The position numbers and the translations under genes were made by a program. Below the pieces are notes generated by a model. It had not been told where the DNA came from. It saw nothing but the letters and a program-made list of their open reading frames with translations, and searched no databases. Of a stretch of 64,000 bases of DNA, positions 22,292 to 34,840 are shown piece after piece. The number at the start of each line of letters is the position of its first letter. Within the stretch, counting starts at the first letter, position 1. The DNA is from Agrypnia vestita (taxonomy: Eukaryota; Arthropoda; Insecta; Trichoptera; Phryganeidae), in NCBI GenBank assembly GCA_016648135.1, contig JADDOH010011146.1:1-64000 (forward strand), read 5' to 3'.

Positions 22292-23573
22292 TGTGACGTA
22301 GCAACCTTTGTTCGTCACACCTCTTCGCGAAACCTCTGAAAAAATGAATTTATCGATCCCCGCACCAACGATCTGCACCAAAAATTGATTTCTGACCGCG
22401 TAGGTACCACAAATATTCTATGGAACAAAATAATGTCTTTGGTCTACTGCAGATAGTTTCACAGCGGTCGCGAACGGCGGGGACGAGATTACAAAATGGC
22501 ATTCGGAATCTGACACTTCAGCTTGCAAGATGTGAACTTTTTCTGTGAACCCTCGTGTTAATAGGTAAGCTCATTCCGAGAGACGCAATTTGAAGTGGCA
22601 TAAAGATAACATGTGAAATTACATGATTGGTTGTTAATAATGTCTTTCGTCTTAATAGAGGGTTTTTCCACGGGAGCGCTTCGCGTCATGGCCAGGTGAC
22701 GCAGCATGGAGTGAAAGGTGAATCCATTGCAACGCCTGGGGTGCAGCTGCAGAGGTGATGTTCCGGTAATCATCTGCATCGGCCGCCCAAAGCCTCGGGG
22801 CGGGGTTGTTCTCTGGACCCTTAAGGGAGCAATCCTCCTCAGATGCGAGGCCAGCAAAATAAAGACCACGACTTGCCTGGTATTCAAATTCTCTCTATTA
22901 ATCAATTTCACATCACGCCTGGAGCGAGCTGCGTGTTATCTGACTCCGTAAATACAAGAACATGTGCATCAGGTCGAGCGGTTTTAGAAAAAAGGAACAT
23001 TGCTAAGCACGTGCGGAAGCGGTGTTTGTGCCAGACTATTGTAGCTTCATTGTTTTAAATGTGATATAGAAATTTTGCCCAAATGTTCATTAATTTGCAG
23101 AATGTGAATACCACGCCCCGACGCCTGCGCTGCGTCACCGCAAGTAGTATAAAAGGATTTAGTTCCACTGTCTTTCCCCTCCGTGTATGACGCGGCCGCT
23201 AGCGCTGATGTCGAGGCGTGGTAAATTAAATCTTCGCCTCAATTTATTGTAAAGAAAAGGGTTTCAATGTGTAAAATTCCCAAAAACACTTCATAAAAAA
23301 ATTGTCACCTTCTGTGGCATTATTAAATTCTGTTTAAAATTTATTTGAATAAATTCCCCTTCATCTAAATAATGTTTCGTTGTATTACCCTAGTCATTGA
23401 ACTGTTGCAACTTAAAATAAGTTAAAGGGAGAGACAGCTGAAGTGCGATGCACGCGACACCGGAAGTACCCTGAGTTTAAATTGTGGAAGTAAGGTGAGT
23501 CCGATTCCTCTCCGACTGAGCGAAGCTGGTGGCGACGAGGAGTTCTGTTGGGAGCAACAGAACTTCACGTCGT
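22292..23573 (+). mobile_element. LTR-like 1.28-kb insertion (possible solo LTR)
   Basis: The insertion is absent from copy A, where the target reads aataaaatatattatg without interruption. It is flanked by a 5-bp duplication AATAT (22287-22291 and 23574-23578), the size typical of LTR retrotransposons. It begins TGTGACGTAGC, is markedly GC-richer than its surroundings, and has a TATA box (gtataaaagg, about 23149) and AATAAA (about 23348), as an LTR promoter/polyA region would. It lacks gag/pol and does not end in canonical ...CA (it ends ...cacgtcgt). The phrase gtggcgacgaggag near 23531 resembles LTR-adjacent leader sequence. A hairpin agttctgttg/caacagaact lies at 23541-23564. Strand is inferred from the TATA box. 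Confidence 0.55.
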
Positions 23574-23578
23574 AATAT

Positions 23579-24559
23579 ATTATGTGTTAATAAAAAATAT
23601 ACTCAATCCTACATATGTCTTAAATTGTTAGATAAATTCATCTTCGATAAATGAAAATTTTATTATTATCTATGAAAACAAGATAAATAAGGTATAACAA
23701 AACTATCGTAGAACTGTTGTTGTATTGTTAATTACCCGAAATATTTTACATGTTCGTCTTGGGCTACCATAATTTAATCCTTAGTATAAAAGGGTTCGAG
23801 TCAGCAAAAAAATATTTTTTTCACTAAACATAATTACTTTCAATTTTTATTCATCAAACTTCGAGATAGCGGATAAAATTTTTCAAGTAGAATAAATTGA
23901 TTTAGCAAGTCACGGCATCACAAAGATTTGTTTATGCTTCACGTAAATTTTTCAACAAAAATTTCAGACGTGCTCGCAGCAGGTAGAACACGCCTTGAAT
24001 CAATCCTCTAGGTGGGTTTTGAACGAAACAAAAGCTTCCAAGGAAATGTTCAAGCACTGGAAAAACGTCTAGAGATGCCCAAGGCAAGGATTAGGGGGCG
24101 AATGATAAATGTCTTTATTTTAATTTTTCTTTCTGCTCTCCACACAGGGAAGGAAGAAACCTAAAAATAACATCTTGTCCATTTGAAATTTGTAAGAACG
24201 TTGAAAATAATTCAGGCCAGAAAAAATATTCGCTCAGTTTAAAATGTATCTTACTCCATTACTTTGACCATTCTGTTGATTATTGTTTCATTCTGGATAC
24301 AGATGATCGAATCCAGACATTTCATTATAATTTCCATAAAGAACATTACAAAGAACGTAATGAAGAATACATATTACGTAAACATCCTCATTCTCAGGCT
24401 ACAAGAGTTATTGTTCAGCAAAATTAATTTTACAATTACAACACTCAATTAATGTTTTATTTTTTTATTAATTATTGACGTTTTGAAACGGACCAAAACC
24501 GAAAGAACAAATCTTAAAATATTTTATTTCATTCAGAATATTTTTGATTTTGTTCAAAT
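23579..24559. other. Copy B DNA, no gene
   Basis: Matches 9846-10830. A frame open in copy A is disrupted here. Confidence 0.55.
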
Positions 24560-24870
24560 CTTTCAGAACGGTAGTACTGGATTTCTTATCACAGAGACAT
24601 CATTAATCAATTAATTCAATTTAATCAATCATTTAATTAATCATAATTTAATTAATCATATAATTCAAATATATACATCTTCCAAAAATTAGTAAGACAT
24701 GGTATATTCTATCGTGGTGGAAATGGCGAACGTTACATATGTGTAAAGTGATCACTTAAGCCAACCATACGATCGGTCGTAAGTCCGATATACACCATAA
24801 ATGACTCCTATACCTACTTTCCCATAATAAAAATGAAATACAGTTTAGTCACTGTGAGACATCCATAATA
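24560..24870. repeat. F2-family repeat (copy B)
   Basis: As at 10830-11130, with an extra short atttaattaatcat unit near 24630. Confidence 0.65.
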
Positions 24871-26789
24871 TACATTAATATTTTATTTCAAATTATACAA
24901 ACAACCATACGACAATTTGATGAGTCCGCCCTTAAATATAATTAATCCATTCAACGTTGTGAATTTTTCCCAATTACGTAGACCGCATTTGTTTTTTAAA
25001 ACAAAATGTTGCTTTCACCCCTTTTGCATGCAAATACGTAGATACTCTTGCAGCACTGTTTTACTAGGCTCTTTTTAATTGGGCATTAATTAATTGTGTG
25101 TGTATTAAATTCACATTGAACTTTATAAACGATAATAGACATCAAGGCAACAGCTTTAAGTAGAAAGTGAAACAATAAGGAGCTGAAAGTGCTGAAACCT
25201 TAGAATGTAGTATAATTTAGGATTGATTTTTTTTACATGTCGACTTGGTGGCTACAAGAATAACACCAGTTATTTTTAACGGTGGGCGTGTCTTAAGCCG
25301 GGCACACTGTATCAATAGATTTTAGTAATACATTATGGGCAGGGTTAAATTTTGTACACGGTGGAGACATTTTTACAAAAAGGGTAAGCATGAACTTACG
25401 CGAACGAACTTTATAAAGTATTATGGACCGACAGAATAAAGTGTTGCGACGGTATTTACCTCGTATAATTTTAATCCATGAATTCCCACGAAAGCTTATA
25501 AGTCGTAACAATGAAATGGTTCATAAATAAGATATTATAAATAAAATTATGCAATAAACTTGGTTTAAGCACGTGAGCTTTATAAAAACCCACCAATTTC
25601 AGAAAAATCAATTTTCTTCGTCAAGGTGATAAAAAACTAAACCATAAAATTAATATTTATGACTTGGAAGTTCTACTTCAAAAAACATAATTAAAAAATA
25701 ATTCCGTATTGTCTGTTTTTTTTTAAAATTAATTAATGGCCTTAACAATCTGAAATTATTGGAAATATTTATAGGATAGGACTGGTAGTTAAATTTGATT
25801 GATTATTAATGATATTTCAATTATTTTACACGTTTTCTTTTTTTTATAACAATTCAAAACGACCATTTATATCCAAATTATGATTATTTTCCAAAAAATG
25901 ATTCGAAAATTCTGAGAAACCATGATTATTTATAAATATCAAAAACTCTTTGACGTTGTTCAATATAATTTATTAAAAATGACTAGCCCGTAATGTTTTC
26001 TTAGCAAATATTAAAATAAAAGATGTATGTATAGGATATTTATAATCAAAATGTATGTAATATTTACATAACATATAATAATAATTTTATAATGACCTTT
26101 TAGCATGTCGAAAGAATTTATCCAACTAAAGAGAAATATTGCTAACCTCACACGGAGCAGAATTAATTTAACAGTATAGTTAGAATAAGTATGATTAACT
26201 GAAGGGTGGTTCGCCGGGGACGAGGAGAGCGTCCGTCTGGTATTTAAATTAACCCCTAAAACACATTCGTCTAGTGGGGATAGACAGGCAAATTGACTGG
26301 AATAAAGAGAAATACATTGCTGGGGAATATAAAACACTGTCTCACTTAATTATCTAAACACAGATCATTCTAGCGAGACAGACAGACAAAGTAGAATGCA
26401 AATTGTGTGTGAAAATTACATACACAAAGGTACGAAATAAATTAATTCGATGAATATTTAAAGAATTTTCGTTTCATTTCCGAAAAACCACAAAAAACAT
26501 TAAATTGAGTTAAAAATATAAACTTTGTTAGGTGTACGTGAGTTTAATTATAATGTTATATATTACTAATGTTAAAAATAACAGAATCTCTCATTAATAA
26601 GTATTAAATTATTAAACTACTTTGAAATATAGAATTTTACATGAGTTAAGTGGAAATATAAATTATTTATTTATTAGGTACTGACAAAATGAGCTGGAGT
26701 AAAGGTGATATAAAGGTGGAAGAGGAAAAGAGTTAGTGAAAGTAATATTGTTAAGAAAATGAATAACCGAGTAAAAAAAATTAAAGTTT
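24871..26789. other. Copy B DNA without recognised genes
   Basis: Counterpart of 11131-13060. No frame is conserved as protein between the copies. Confidence 0.6.
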
Positions 26790-27458
26790 TTGTGCTTTAA
26801 TAATTATTATAGAGCAACGATATTCGACAACTCTGTGCAACTATTAGCTTACGCTGATGATATCGACATAATTGCGAAAACTCCCGATGCTCTATATAAT
26901 GCCTTCATATATCTTGAAAGTTCTGCCAAAAACATGAGTGTCATAGTAAACCAGCAGAAGACCAAATATATGGCCGTAGGATGCACCCAACAAATCCCAA
27001 CTCTCTCGTGTGGAAGTCAAATTTTTGAAACGGTACCAGGATTTACATACCTAGGATCCCTGATAAGCAACAACAATACTACAGAGGAGATCCAGAAGCG
27101 CATAATGAGCGCAAATCGCTGTTTTTTCCGCCTACAAAAGCAGATAAAATCCAGACTGCTGTCCAGAAACACCAAGATATTAGTGTACAAAACGCTTATT
27201 AGGCCAGTGCTCACGTATGCAGCTGAGACGTGGGTACTAACTAAGAGGTATGAGCGAGCACTGGACGTTTTTGAAAGGAAAATTTTGAGGCGTATCTTCG
27301 GACCGGTTCTAGAAAGTGGACTTTGGCGCAGACGTTACAACAATGAGCTCTATACACTTTTTAAGGAGCCAAACGTCACAAAATTTATAAAACTGGGAAG
27401 ACTTCGGTGGCTGGGTCATGTGAAGAGAATGCCCGAGCATCAATCAAGCATAAGTTAA
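26790..27458 (+). pseudogene. Non-LTR retrotransposon RT fragment (copy B, frame open)
   Basis: One open frame of about 222 codons. It contains LLAYADDIDIIAKT (YADD box), LESSAKNMSVIVNQQKTKYM, VPGFTYLGSL, a KTLIRPVLTYAAETWVL segment, RALDVFERKILRRIFGPVLE and LRWLGHVKRMPEHQ. It is the RT palm-to-thumb and C-terminal part of a LINE. The first ~10 codons are flanking sequence, not element. There are no fingers-domain motifs, no endonuclease and no A-tail, so it cannot be an active element even though the frame is intact. It is the better preserved twin of 13063-13715. Confidence 0.88.
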
Positions 27459-28230
27459 TCATCAAAATGTAAACGCCGAATCCATCAATAATATTAACCA
27501 CATAAATATTTATAAAACTAGTAAAAAAACATACCTACTAGTACACCTATCGCGTTTTATGGATATTTTATATTGTTTATGCTCGTATTTTTAAATAATA
27601 GGTTTTTTTAAATACATTGATATTATTAATTTTTTATTATAAAATTAAAAAATTCAACGCTACAATTGGCAATTAAGAGCGAATTACTGTAGCGAAACAC
27701 ATAAAGAATTCTTCGACTTGAGAAAATCACAAATATGTATTGTGATTTCACCGGAAGTCGAACACAGCTATGGCCGTTGTAATCTTCTTAACCTACATGG
27801 GTTCTCCTGATGAAAAATAACAGAACCAGCATTCCCATTCCATTGAAAGCCGGTGCCACACTGCGCGGGTCTTCAGTGTTCATTTCTTTCCATGCAATAT
27901 GCGCTTGTCAAACACACTACGCAGATGATCGGTCGATCCATTTGCTTTGCCTATTTGATGCGGCGGAAGATATGCCTAGTGTGGCGCCGGCCTAATTTTT
28001 TTGAAAGTTCAGTTTGTACGTTAAAAAATCTGCATCTACAGATGCTTTTAAATTTTGCTATAATATAAAATGAGTATTTATTAAGTACTAATTTCAATCT
28101 GAAAAACTGTATTATGATGTATCAATCTTCATCTAAAACAGTATATATTTTCTGCAAACAAGTTCATCTGATACGTAAACCACCCTGTTGACTATGCTAT
28201 CAATTGAGTTACAATCCCTCCTAATTGACG
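27459..28230. other. Copy B DNA spanning the empty P-element site
   Basis: Contains the empty target catgggttctcctgatg (about 27796-27812), single-copy, proving the P insertion in A came into an intact site. It also contains the small ccggcgccac-type inverted unit (27848-27992). Confidence 0.6.
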
Positions 28231-28378
28231 TGTTTGTTTAGTCTAGCGGCAGGACAGTCGCATAGTGATCAATTAAGGTTCAAGACTCATCCCAGAAGAC
28301 CACTATGTTAATTTCATTGTGTTTTTATAGCAAAAATATTTAGCTTAGTAAGAAAAAAAGAATGTTGAACATTGAAGA
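28231..28378 (+). repeat. tRNA-derived SINE (family A), diverged, copy B
   Basis: Twin of 17027-17172. Confidence 0.6.
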
Positions 28379-29820
28379 AAAAGAACATCTATATTAAAAA
28401 AAAAACAATACATATGTACATTTAATTTATTATCGGGCTGGGTCGCCGTATTGGGTGGGAAGATTTAAGGGATAATTTATTTTATTTTTATTATTTAATA
28501 TTATCAAAAGATCGTTAATGAATCTAATAGTCCTGTGTGACATTTAAATGTAATGGAAATTTTGTCACAATAAGGTAAATATGTAACAAAATCCTTGTTA
28601 TGGTTGAGAAATTAGTAAAACAATATATTCGTAAGAAAAAAAAAGTTACTTTAGAAATTAATAAATTATACGAGATACAAATCACCGTACAAGTGAAAAG
28701 ACCAAATATAAAATATGGAGTGTATAGAATTTGCGGTCCAACGCAAAATACATAATTTTATTTAATAGTATTCCGGTTAATGAATTGCGCAAGTTATAAA
28801 ACACATAGATAAGTTCTGTGGGCAAAAGTAACAATGAGGGCAGACCCACCGCTTACCCAGGACCGTTTTATAAGCAAAAGCTCCTATATCGGTCCTACTC
28901 ATTCGCCGCCAGGTTGGAATTTTTTAATGCTAAAGGTAACCGTGCAACCCAGCACTGCAAAGCAGAATTGGGCCGCACGGCTGCCATTCAAAATTTAAAT
29001 ATAAAAGTAAAGTAACAAAAAAAAACAAAAGTGACAACTGAATGAGTCAAAAAATTCAGATTTTCAGGAGAGCCAAAACAAAATTTGGGAATTTCAAAGT
29101 TTGTTTACGAAATATCTCTGAAAGCCTTTGTTATTTTTGTTTAAATTGTGCATTAGTAATTTTGTTTTTTGCACAAGAACGTTGAACCAAGCTGATGAAA
29201 GTCGTCGTTTCTTGCCAAATTTTTCAAATATTTTTTTTTATCATGTCATTAAACTCTGCATACTCAACTCAAAACTCGATTTTATTGACTCATTCGGTTG
29301 TTCCATTCTCCCACACAGTTTTCGTAATCGTTCCACGGTCAGATTGACAGGGCTTGCCATTTGATAAGTTTGCTTTATATTAGGTGTTCGGTAAAGCCGC
29401 AAGCTGCATATTTCACGTGTAATTAAAAATAATCGTGGTGTGAGTAGGTAGGTAGATACCATATTTTCAGTATGAACGAATTCATCCCGCGCATATACAC
29501 AGTTGATTGCGCTACGTTTCGCACAGACAGAGCGGCGCCGGCTCGCACTGTGACGTCACACGGTTTGATTAAAAAGTTCGGCGTCGCGAACGCGCAATAG
29601 TCGCCTCAAGGGCGCCGAGATGAAATCAGACCTGAAAGTCAGAATGAGCTGCTGCGGAAGTATCTCCGAAATACGCCACAAATATGGCAAAAGAGATACT
29701 GTTCCAATGAAAAATTAGAGCAATCTTTTTTGCACTATTGTATGTTGCTATTGCGTTGTGGTTATTCATTATGAATATAATTAAACGAATTAACTTTATT
29801 TATCACCATGTAATTTTTGA
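28379..29820. other. Copy B DNA, no recognised gene
   Basis: Counterpart of 17173-18640, including the CRE-containing block at about 29480-29725. Confidence 0.5.
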
Positions 29821-30235
29821 TAAAAACCAACCGATTTCGGAAACAACGTACACTTAATATTAAATAAGCTTTACAAATTATGAACAATCATACATCGGTG
29901 TCAAATGTCCAAATGGGGGTAAATAGTGGGGGGTGGGAAACAGACAGGTGATTCGGTTAAAGGGAACAAATTCAAGATAGGAATGTAATATAGATTTTTT
30001 TGGTTATTCATTATACATTCATTACGGATTCATGAAATGTTTTATGAAGCAAAAAAATCTCAAAAATCTCAAAAAATCTAACGTACAGTCCTATCTTGAG
30101 TATGTTCCCTTTCACCCTATCACCCGTTTCTTTCCCACCCCCCACTATTTACCCCCATTTGGACACTTGACACTAAGTATACCCTGACGAAGGAACTCCG
30201 AAATTGATTGGTTTTTACCAAAACTTACAATAACA
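29821..30235. repeat. Foldback element with hammerhead-like core (copy B)
   Basis: Twin of 18628-19050; the core CTGACGA...GAAA lies at about 30184-30204, with the base after GAAA now T instead of C. Confidence 0.65.
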
Positions 30236-30861
30236 AACAAAAAACAAATATATAGATTTTTTAAATATATCCTATCCTTTCATACTTTTATTCAATAATA
30301 TCTACATTGTATATTTTTAATCACAATTATACTAGAATATTGTTCTCATTCTGATGTAAGCTGCTCATAGTGCTCATCTCGACACAGTTCATCCTAGCGT
30401 GATGAGTGACTCTTTTCTAACAAGCTTGTATTAATTTCAGGATAAATAAAATAAAAAAATGTGTTAAATTTCGTTAATGTGTACCTACAATAACTAGTAT
30501 GTATATCTATGCACTAACTATAAGTATGTAAACATTATCGAAATTTAATGTACATACTAGTCAATGTATACATTATCAAAATTTACACTTTGTAACGTAT
30601 ATATTAGAAAACTTTTCGAATGATTCAGAGAGTTCCTAAAAGTTTTAATAAAATGAACTTGTATTACACTGGCGTAGCAACAATTTTCAGAACCCCAGAT
30701 CCAACACGTTTAATGAACCACTAACTAACTCTCCGTCAACACCACACCGCGTTTTAATTTTTTTATGAAAAATAGTTCATATAAATATAATCTAACATTA
30801 CCTTACCTATCCTCCCCTCCTTCCCCCCAGAAAGTATTCGTTTCACTTTTTCAAATTCAAA

Positions 30862-31270
30862 GTTATTCAAAAATGTTTATTTAAGGAATTAATACCAACC
30901 TGGGAGCCTTAAATTTAGGTAAAAATGGGGTGAATTTTTAAAGGAGGTAACCAATTAGTTTTATTTTTTTAATAGCATTTATTATTAAGGTACATAATAT
31001 TTTCAACATGTACATGAATAAGTGTCAATAATAATAGATAACCATAAAAAATTCCCAAATTTTACAAAAATTTCAGGTTCCCGAGATGGCGTAACCCCTC
31101 AAATTTTCATGTTTGAAATTCTTGCTATTAACTCATATCTTCACAGCTGTCACGAAGACGTGTTTATCTACTTAAAGTTAATATTTGTAGAGGCTACCTT
31201 CTTAAGATACCACTAAATTATTTGACATCTATATATAACGAATACTTGCATAAACATATTATTATTTTTT
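30862..31270. other. Unique DNA right of the duplication
   Basis: AT-rich; a 64-codon frame at 31022 has no recognisable features. Confidence 0.5.
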
Positions 31271-31271
31271 T

Positions 31272-31443
31272 AAATAGAGATGCGAACACGGAATACGTCA
31301 CATCAATATCCTTACTATTTTCAAACTAAGCTAAACCCTTGTACTATGAAAATAGGACTAACTTGCTAGTCTGGAGTGAGGTTCGAACCCGTGACCTTTG
31401 GATCACGAGGCGAGTGTCCTAACCACAAGACCAACAAGCTACT
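31272..31443 (-). repeat. tRNA-derived SINE (family A), full head and body
   Basis: On the minus strand: gtagcttgttggtcttgtgg, then the A-box ggttaggac, then the B-box GGTTCGAACC and the body ttttcatag ... agcttagttt ... ttgatgtgac ... gtgttcgcatctct. It lacks functional tRNA pairing throughout, so it is a SINE rather than a tRNA gene. Closest relative: 38721-38895 in the opposite orientation. Confidence 0.8.
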
Positions 31444-31554
31444 CTTTTACATTTATCCAACAGATCATGTGTTTTAAATTGATTACTTACTACCATACTG
31501 TACTAACCAAAATGTTAAATATGTGGCCTGTGGCCACCACCCTATAAAGATTTC

Positions 31555-31690
31555 CATGCACTATTGTCATATAAATAGCTTCGTCTCTATGAGACTTCTA
31601 TAATTTATCTTAATTAATAATTATCCCTGTAATAAAATCCAGTAGTTGTGTGTTCAGAACAAAAATAAAAACACTTATAAAAATCAGATT
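31555..31690 (+). repeat. Partial F2-family repeat
   Basis: atagcttcgtctctatgaga, then taatttatcttaattaat and aaaatccag, as in 4565-4640. Confidence 0.5.
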
Positions 31691-31768
31691 AGAAATCAGT
31701 TGTCAAATTATTTGAAAATCATTATAATCAACGTAAAAAACTAAGCCATAAAAACCAAGTTTTTACAA

Positions 31769-32050
31769 TACACCCTTTCTCATTTTCGGGTTTCGTGTCT
31801 ACCAGATGCGTCGGAGTATTTCCATACAACTTACTGAGTTGTATCAAAAAACCATTAAAAATTTGAAAAATCCAAAATTATACTATAATTATTAATTTTT
31901 TTAACGAAAATTTGATAAATCTTCTTGATCGTCGACACGAGTCTGCTTGCAAAGTTTTAGCTCTATTGGATCACTGGAAAAGGGTTAAAAAAAAGGTTTT
32001 TTCGTCAGACAAGCAAGCAAACAGATACCACGAGATAAAAGAAAGGGAGT
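31769..32050. mobile_element. MITE with ACTCCCTTTCT-type ends, diverged
   Basis: The left end reads aca.ccctttctcatttt; the right end gagataaaagaaagggagta is typical. The middle keeps cgtcgacacgagtctgc and the ggatcac-ggaaaagggttaaa stretch. Confidence 0.6.
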
Positions 32051-33860
32051 AAAAATGAAATATTTAAAGAAATGAATGCGACTTTTCAAACACAGAGTAT
32101 AAACGTAATTTGGGATTCTTCGAATTGATTTTCATCCCTCTTTGTTTAAGATATAAAAATTTCATTGCGAAAATTAATGAAAAATATAAATTTTATATAA
32201 ATTAAATACAAAAAAGATACGAAATTCTTTCCATCTGAATTTCAAAGAAATTGTTGAAGCATTAAACATACTTCTAAAAGAAATTTCGGAATCATTCGAT
32301 ACATTATGAATAACTTGAGAAACTCGGCAACTTTTACTGGCCTGAGAACTTTTAATACATAAAGTATTTACCTATACCGAACGAGAACTTCCAGAAATTT
32401 TGACGGATGAAAAAAATATTCGCTTCAAGCTCTAATATTAAATACAAACGTTGAGCATTTGAATAAAATTGCAAAATTACGTGGCATATAAAGAAATATA
32501 CATGAAGAGTAATTTTATTTTTCTGAAAATTTTCGTTTTAAGACATTAGGGTACGAAGCTGAGGTCTAAGAATACCAAGTCTTTTAGGAAAAACTAACCA
32601 AAATTTGAAAAAAAAAAACACAAAAGAACTCAAGAAGTATAAAGTTAGACTAAAACTTAGAATTCTCAATCTCTGTAAAGATTCTAAGAAAAGAATAAAA
32701 AACATGATCATTAAATTGGATGAAAACCATAAACTATGTTATCTCCACGTGAGTTAAATTTTAATTTATATTTTATTAATCGAGTTTCGAGAATATGATG
32801 ATCGCGCGTCATGAGAAATTCTAATTTTCTCGAAACCCAAGTAGAAAAAAATAATATTATAATTAAATTAACGTAGAGGTAACATAATTAATGTTTCTCA
32901 TCCAATTTAATGACCATCATGAATAATCTCTGCAACGTTTGTGCGAATTCCATCAATTATATGAATGAAATAACACGTGGCGTCGACGTCTAAAACTGCA
33001 TACACAAAGAACTGCAATACAAACGAAGACCGTCCTTCAAGAACTCCGTACTGAAGAAAAGCTCTCCATAGGATACAGGAATAAAATTTTTGCATACTTT
33101 GGGTATACTGCTAAAAAAGATGAAGATGGACTAAAAAAATAGTGATGACTGGGTATGTATAAGATGGGAGAATAAATGTCGATATTCAACATGTTGGATA
33201 GACCAAGACATGTCCAGGTTATTTCTTCGGCTCAGAAATATAGAAAACAAACTATGAACCTAAGGAAAAAACATCCGATTTGCAGGGAGACAGTTCAAAT
33301 TAATAATTATGACCAACCACAAAGTTAATGCTATAAACATAAAAAATAATATAAAGCAATTTACAAAACGAATATCAAACAAGATTTTTTTTTAATTCTG
33401 TGCGTTTTTTTCTAAAAACCATTTTCAAAAAATTCTTTAAATCACGATTAAACCTACAATAAAAACATTGATATTCCTTGAAGAATAAAGTTACGATTCG
33501 TTGAAGATAACTGGTATAAGATTTGAATGTAAAATGTAATTTATAAAGCTGCTTGAAAGAGATTATCCAGCCCGCGGTAATTCAAGACTAATAACTATAC
33601 TCTAGCTACGCGCGGACACTGCTCGGTTTATTTATTTAAATTAACGTAGAAACGATGGTAAATTTAAAATAATTTAGTTTCTTAACTTTTGAGAAATGCG
33701 ACGAAACACGCGGTACCAAGACACCGAAAACCGTATAACGGAATTTCTGAATGGTTAGATTTGCGACACGTAGATATGTCGGTGGATTAAAAAAATATGC
33801 CGTTGCCTCCCTCAATCTACAAAAAATATTAATGTACCCGAACAAAGTACGATAAGATTA
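32051..33860. other. AT-rich unclassified DNA
   Basis: No gene or repeat family recognised across about 1.8 kb. The minus-strand frames at 32907 and 33636 look like chance frames. Confidence 0.5.
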
Positions 33861-34035
33861 CATTCTCTCCTCGACCGCGGCACCGGCGAGTACGCGCGCT
33901 ATGACTAACTAAATGTAAACCTGTAATCTCGCTTCAATTAACCCGGTGAATAAACCATTCTCTCCTCGACCGCGGCACGATGAGTAACCAATCGCACATC
34001 TGTAATCTCGCTTCAATAAACTCAGTGAATAAATA
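33861..34035 (+). repeat. Two-copy tandem repeat, GC-richer
   Basis: cattctcctcgaccgcgg-type units at 33861-33955 and 33956-34033, each with cattctctcctcgaccgcgg, tgtaatctcgcttcaat and gtgaataaa. Each unit ends in an AATAAA word. It may be the R/U5-like end of an LTR, but no partner sequence supports this. Confidence 0.5.
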
Positions 34036-34670
34036 TGTGAGTATTTTATTCTTGATTGCTTGTGTGCCTCACCTACTTTGCTTGCCATTTTTACATAACT
34101 TTAAGATACATCAGAATACTTCTTAGAATCCGGAAGAAGCCAGACCCAGACAAATCACCCTCCAAAGTATAGTAAAAAGAATAGGAACATGTTCTGGACT
34201 AATGAGCTTTCTACATCCATCACCCTATATCACTAGTGCTGTGTTATAATTTCTCTCCACATCATTTAGAATTACTACATTAAGCTATATGTAAATAAAC
34301 AACGTTTGTTTTGTAAGTGTAAATACAATGAACAAAACTGGTTACAGTTTGCTTACGTCCGCTGTTTTGTTTGTCAAGACTATTGTTGTTCTTTGTAAAT
34401 AATAGCTTTAGGGACTGTCTTAACCACCACTGTTTAAGTTTTAATTAACGTTACTTGACGTGTGAAACGAATAGAGCATTTTACGACCCCTGGTTAGGCT
34501 TATCCTGCGAATAAAGTTATGATTACCCTATTCCATGAAACACAAGAGATTTAAAATTGCAACGTCATAATTATTAATAAACTAATTATGGAGTAAATTT
34601 ATCCGACGGATAGTTATTTGTTACTTCTTCAAAAACAGCAAAATGATTTTGTGGTGATATTTTTAATAAC
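34036..34670. other. Unclassified DNA
   Basis: No frame, repeat family or motif that I can support. Confidence 0.4.
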
Positions 34671-34840
34671 ATAATTAATAAAAATGAACTTTGTTTTCAC
34701 CACTTTTGTATTGAAAAATATCTACATGTTTCAGAGTTTTTTCATTTTTGTATCCTGACGAAGGGGACCATGGACTCTGAAACACGTTGATATTTTTAAT
34801 ACATAAAGTGGTGAAAACAAAGTTCATTTTTATTAATTAC
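34671..34840. repeat. Foldback element with hammerhead-like core
   Basis: Left arm 34671-34736 (aattaataaaaatgaacttt, gttttcaccactttt) and right arm 34775-34840 (aagtggtgaaaac, aaagttcatttttattaatt) are inverted with few mismatches. The right arm begins inside the hammerhead-like core at 34755-34783; the left arm's copy of the core is truncated after its GAAAC-proximal half (tgtttcagag). Confidence 0.7.
34755..34783 (+). ncRNA. Hammerhead-like motif
   Basis: CTGACGA, an AGGG/CTCT stem with one G-U pair around a GACCATGGA loop, then GAAAC. The order and spacing fit a hammerhead core. Stem III and the cleavage site are not resolved. Confidence 0.4.

Larger units (their letters stand above)
19691..30861 (+). 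repeat. Large direct duplication, copy B
   Basis: Second copy of the ~10 kb unit, beginning at ggttaaaggttttt in the decayed PLE terminal repeat and ending ...tttcaaattcaaa. It lacks the mariner and P element of copy A and has its own 1.28-kb insertion. It also has a long TA microsatellite and a deletion of the left half of the hAT-like element. Confidence 0.9.

Noticed and set aside
31370..31442. Candidate tRNA gene
   Set aside because: Has A- and B-boxes but poor cloverleaf pairing, and is followed by the SINE body shared with other copies.
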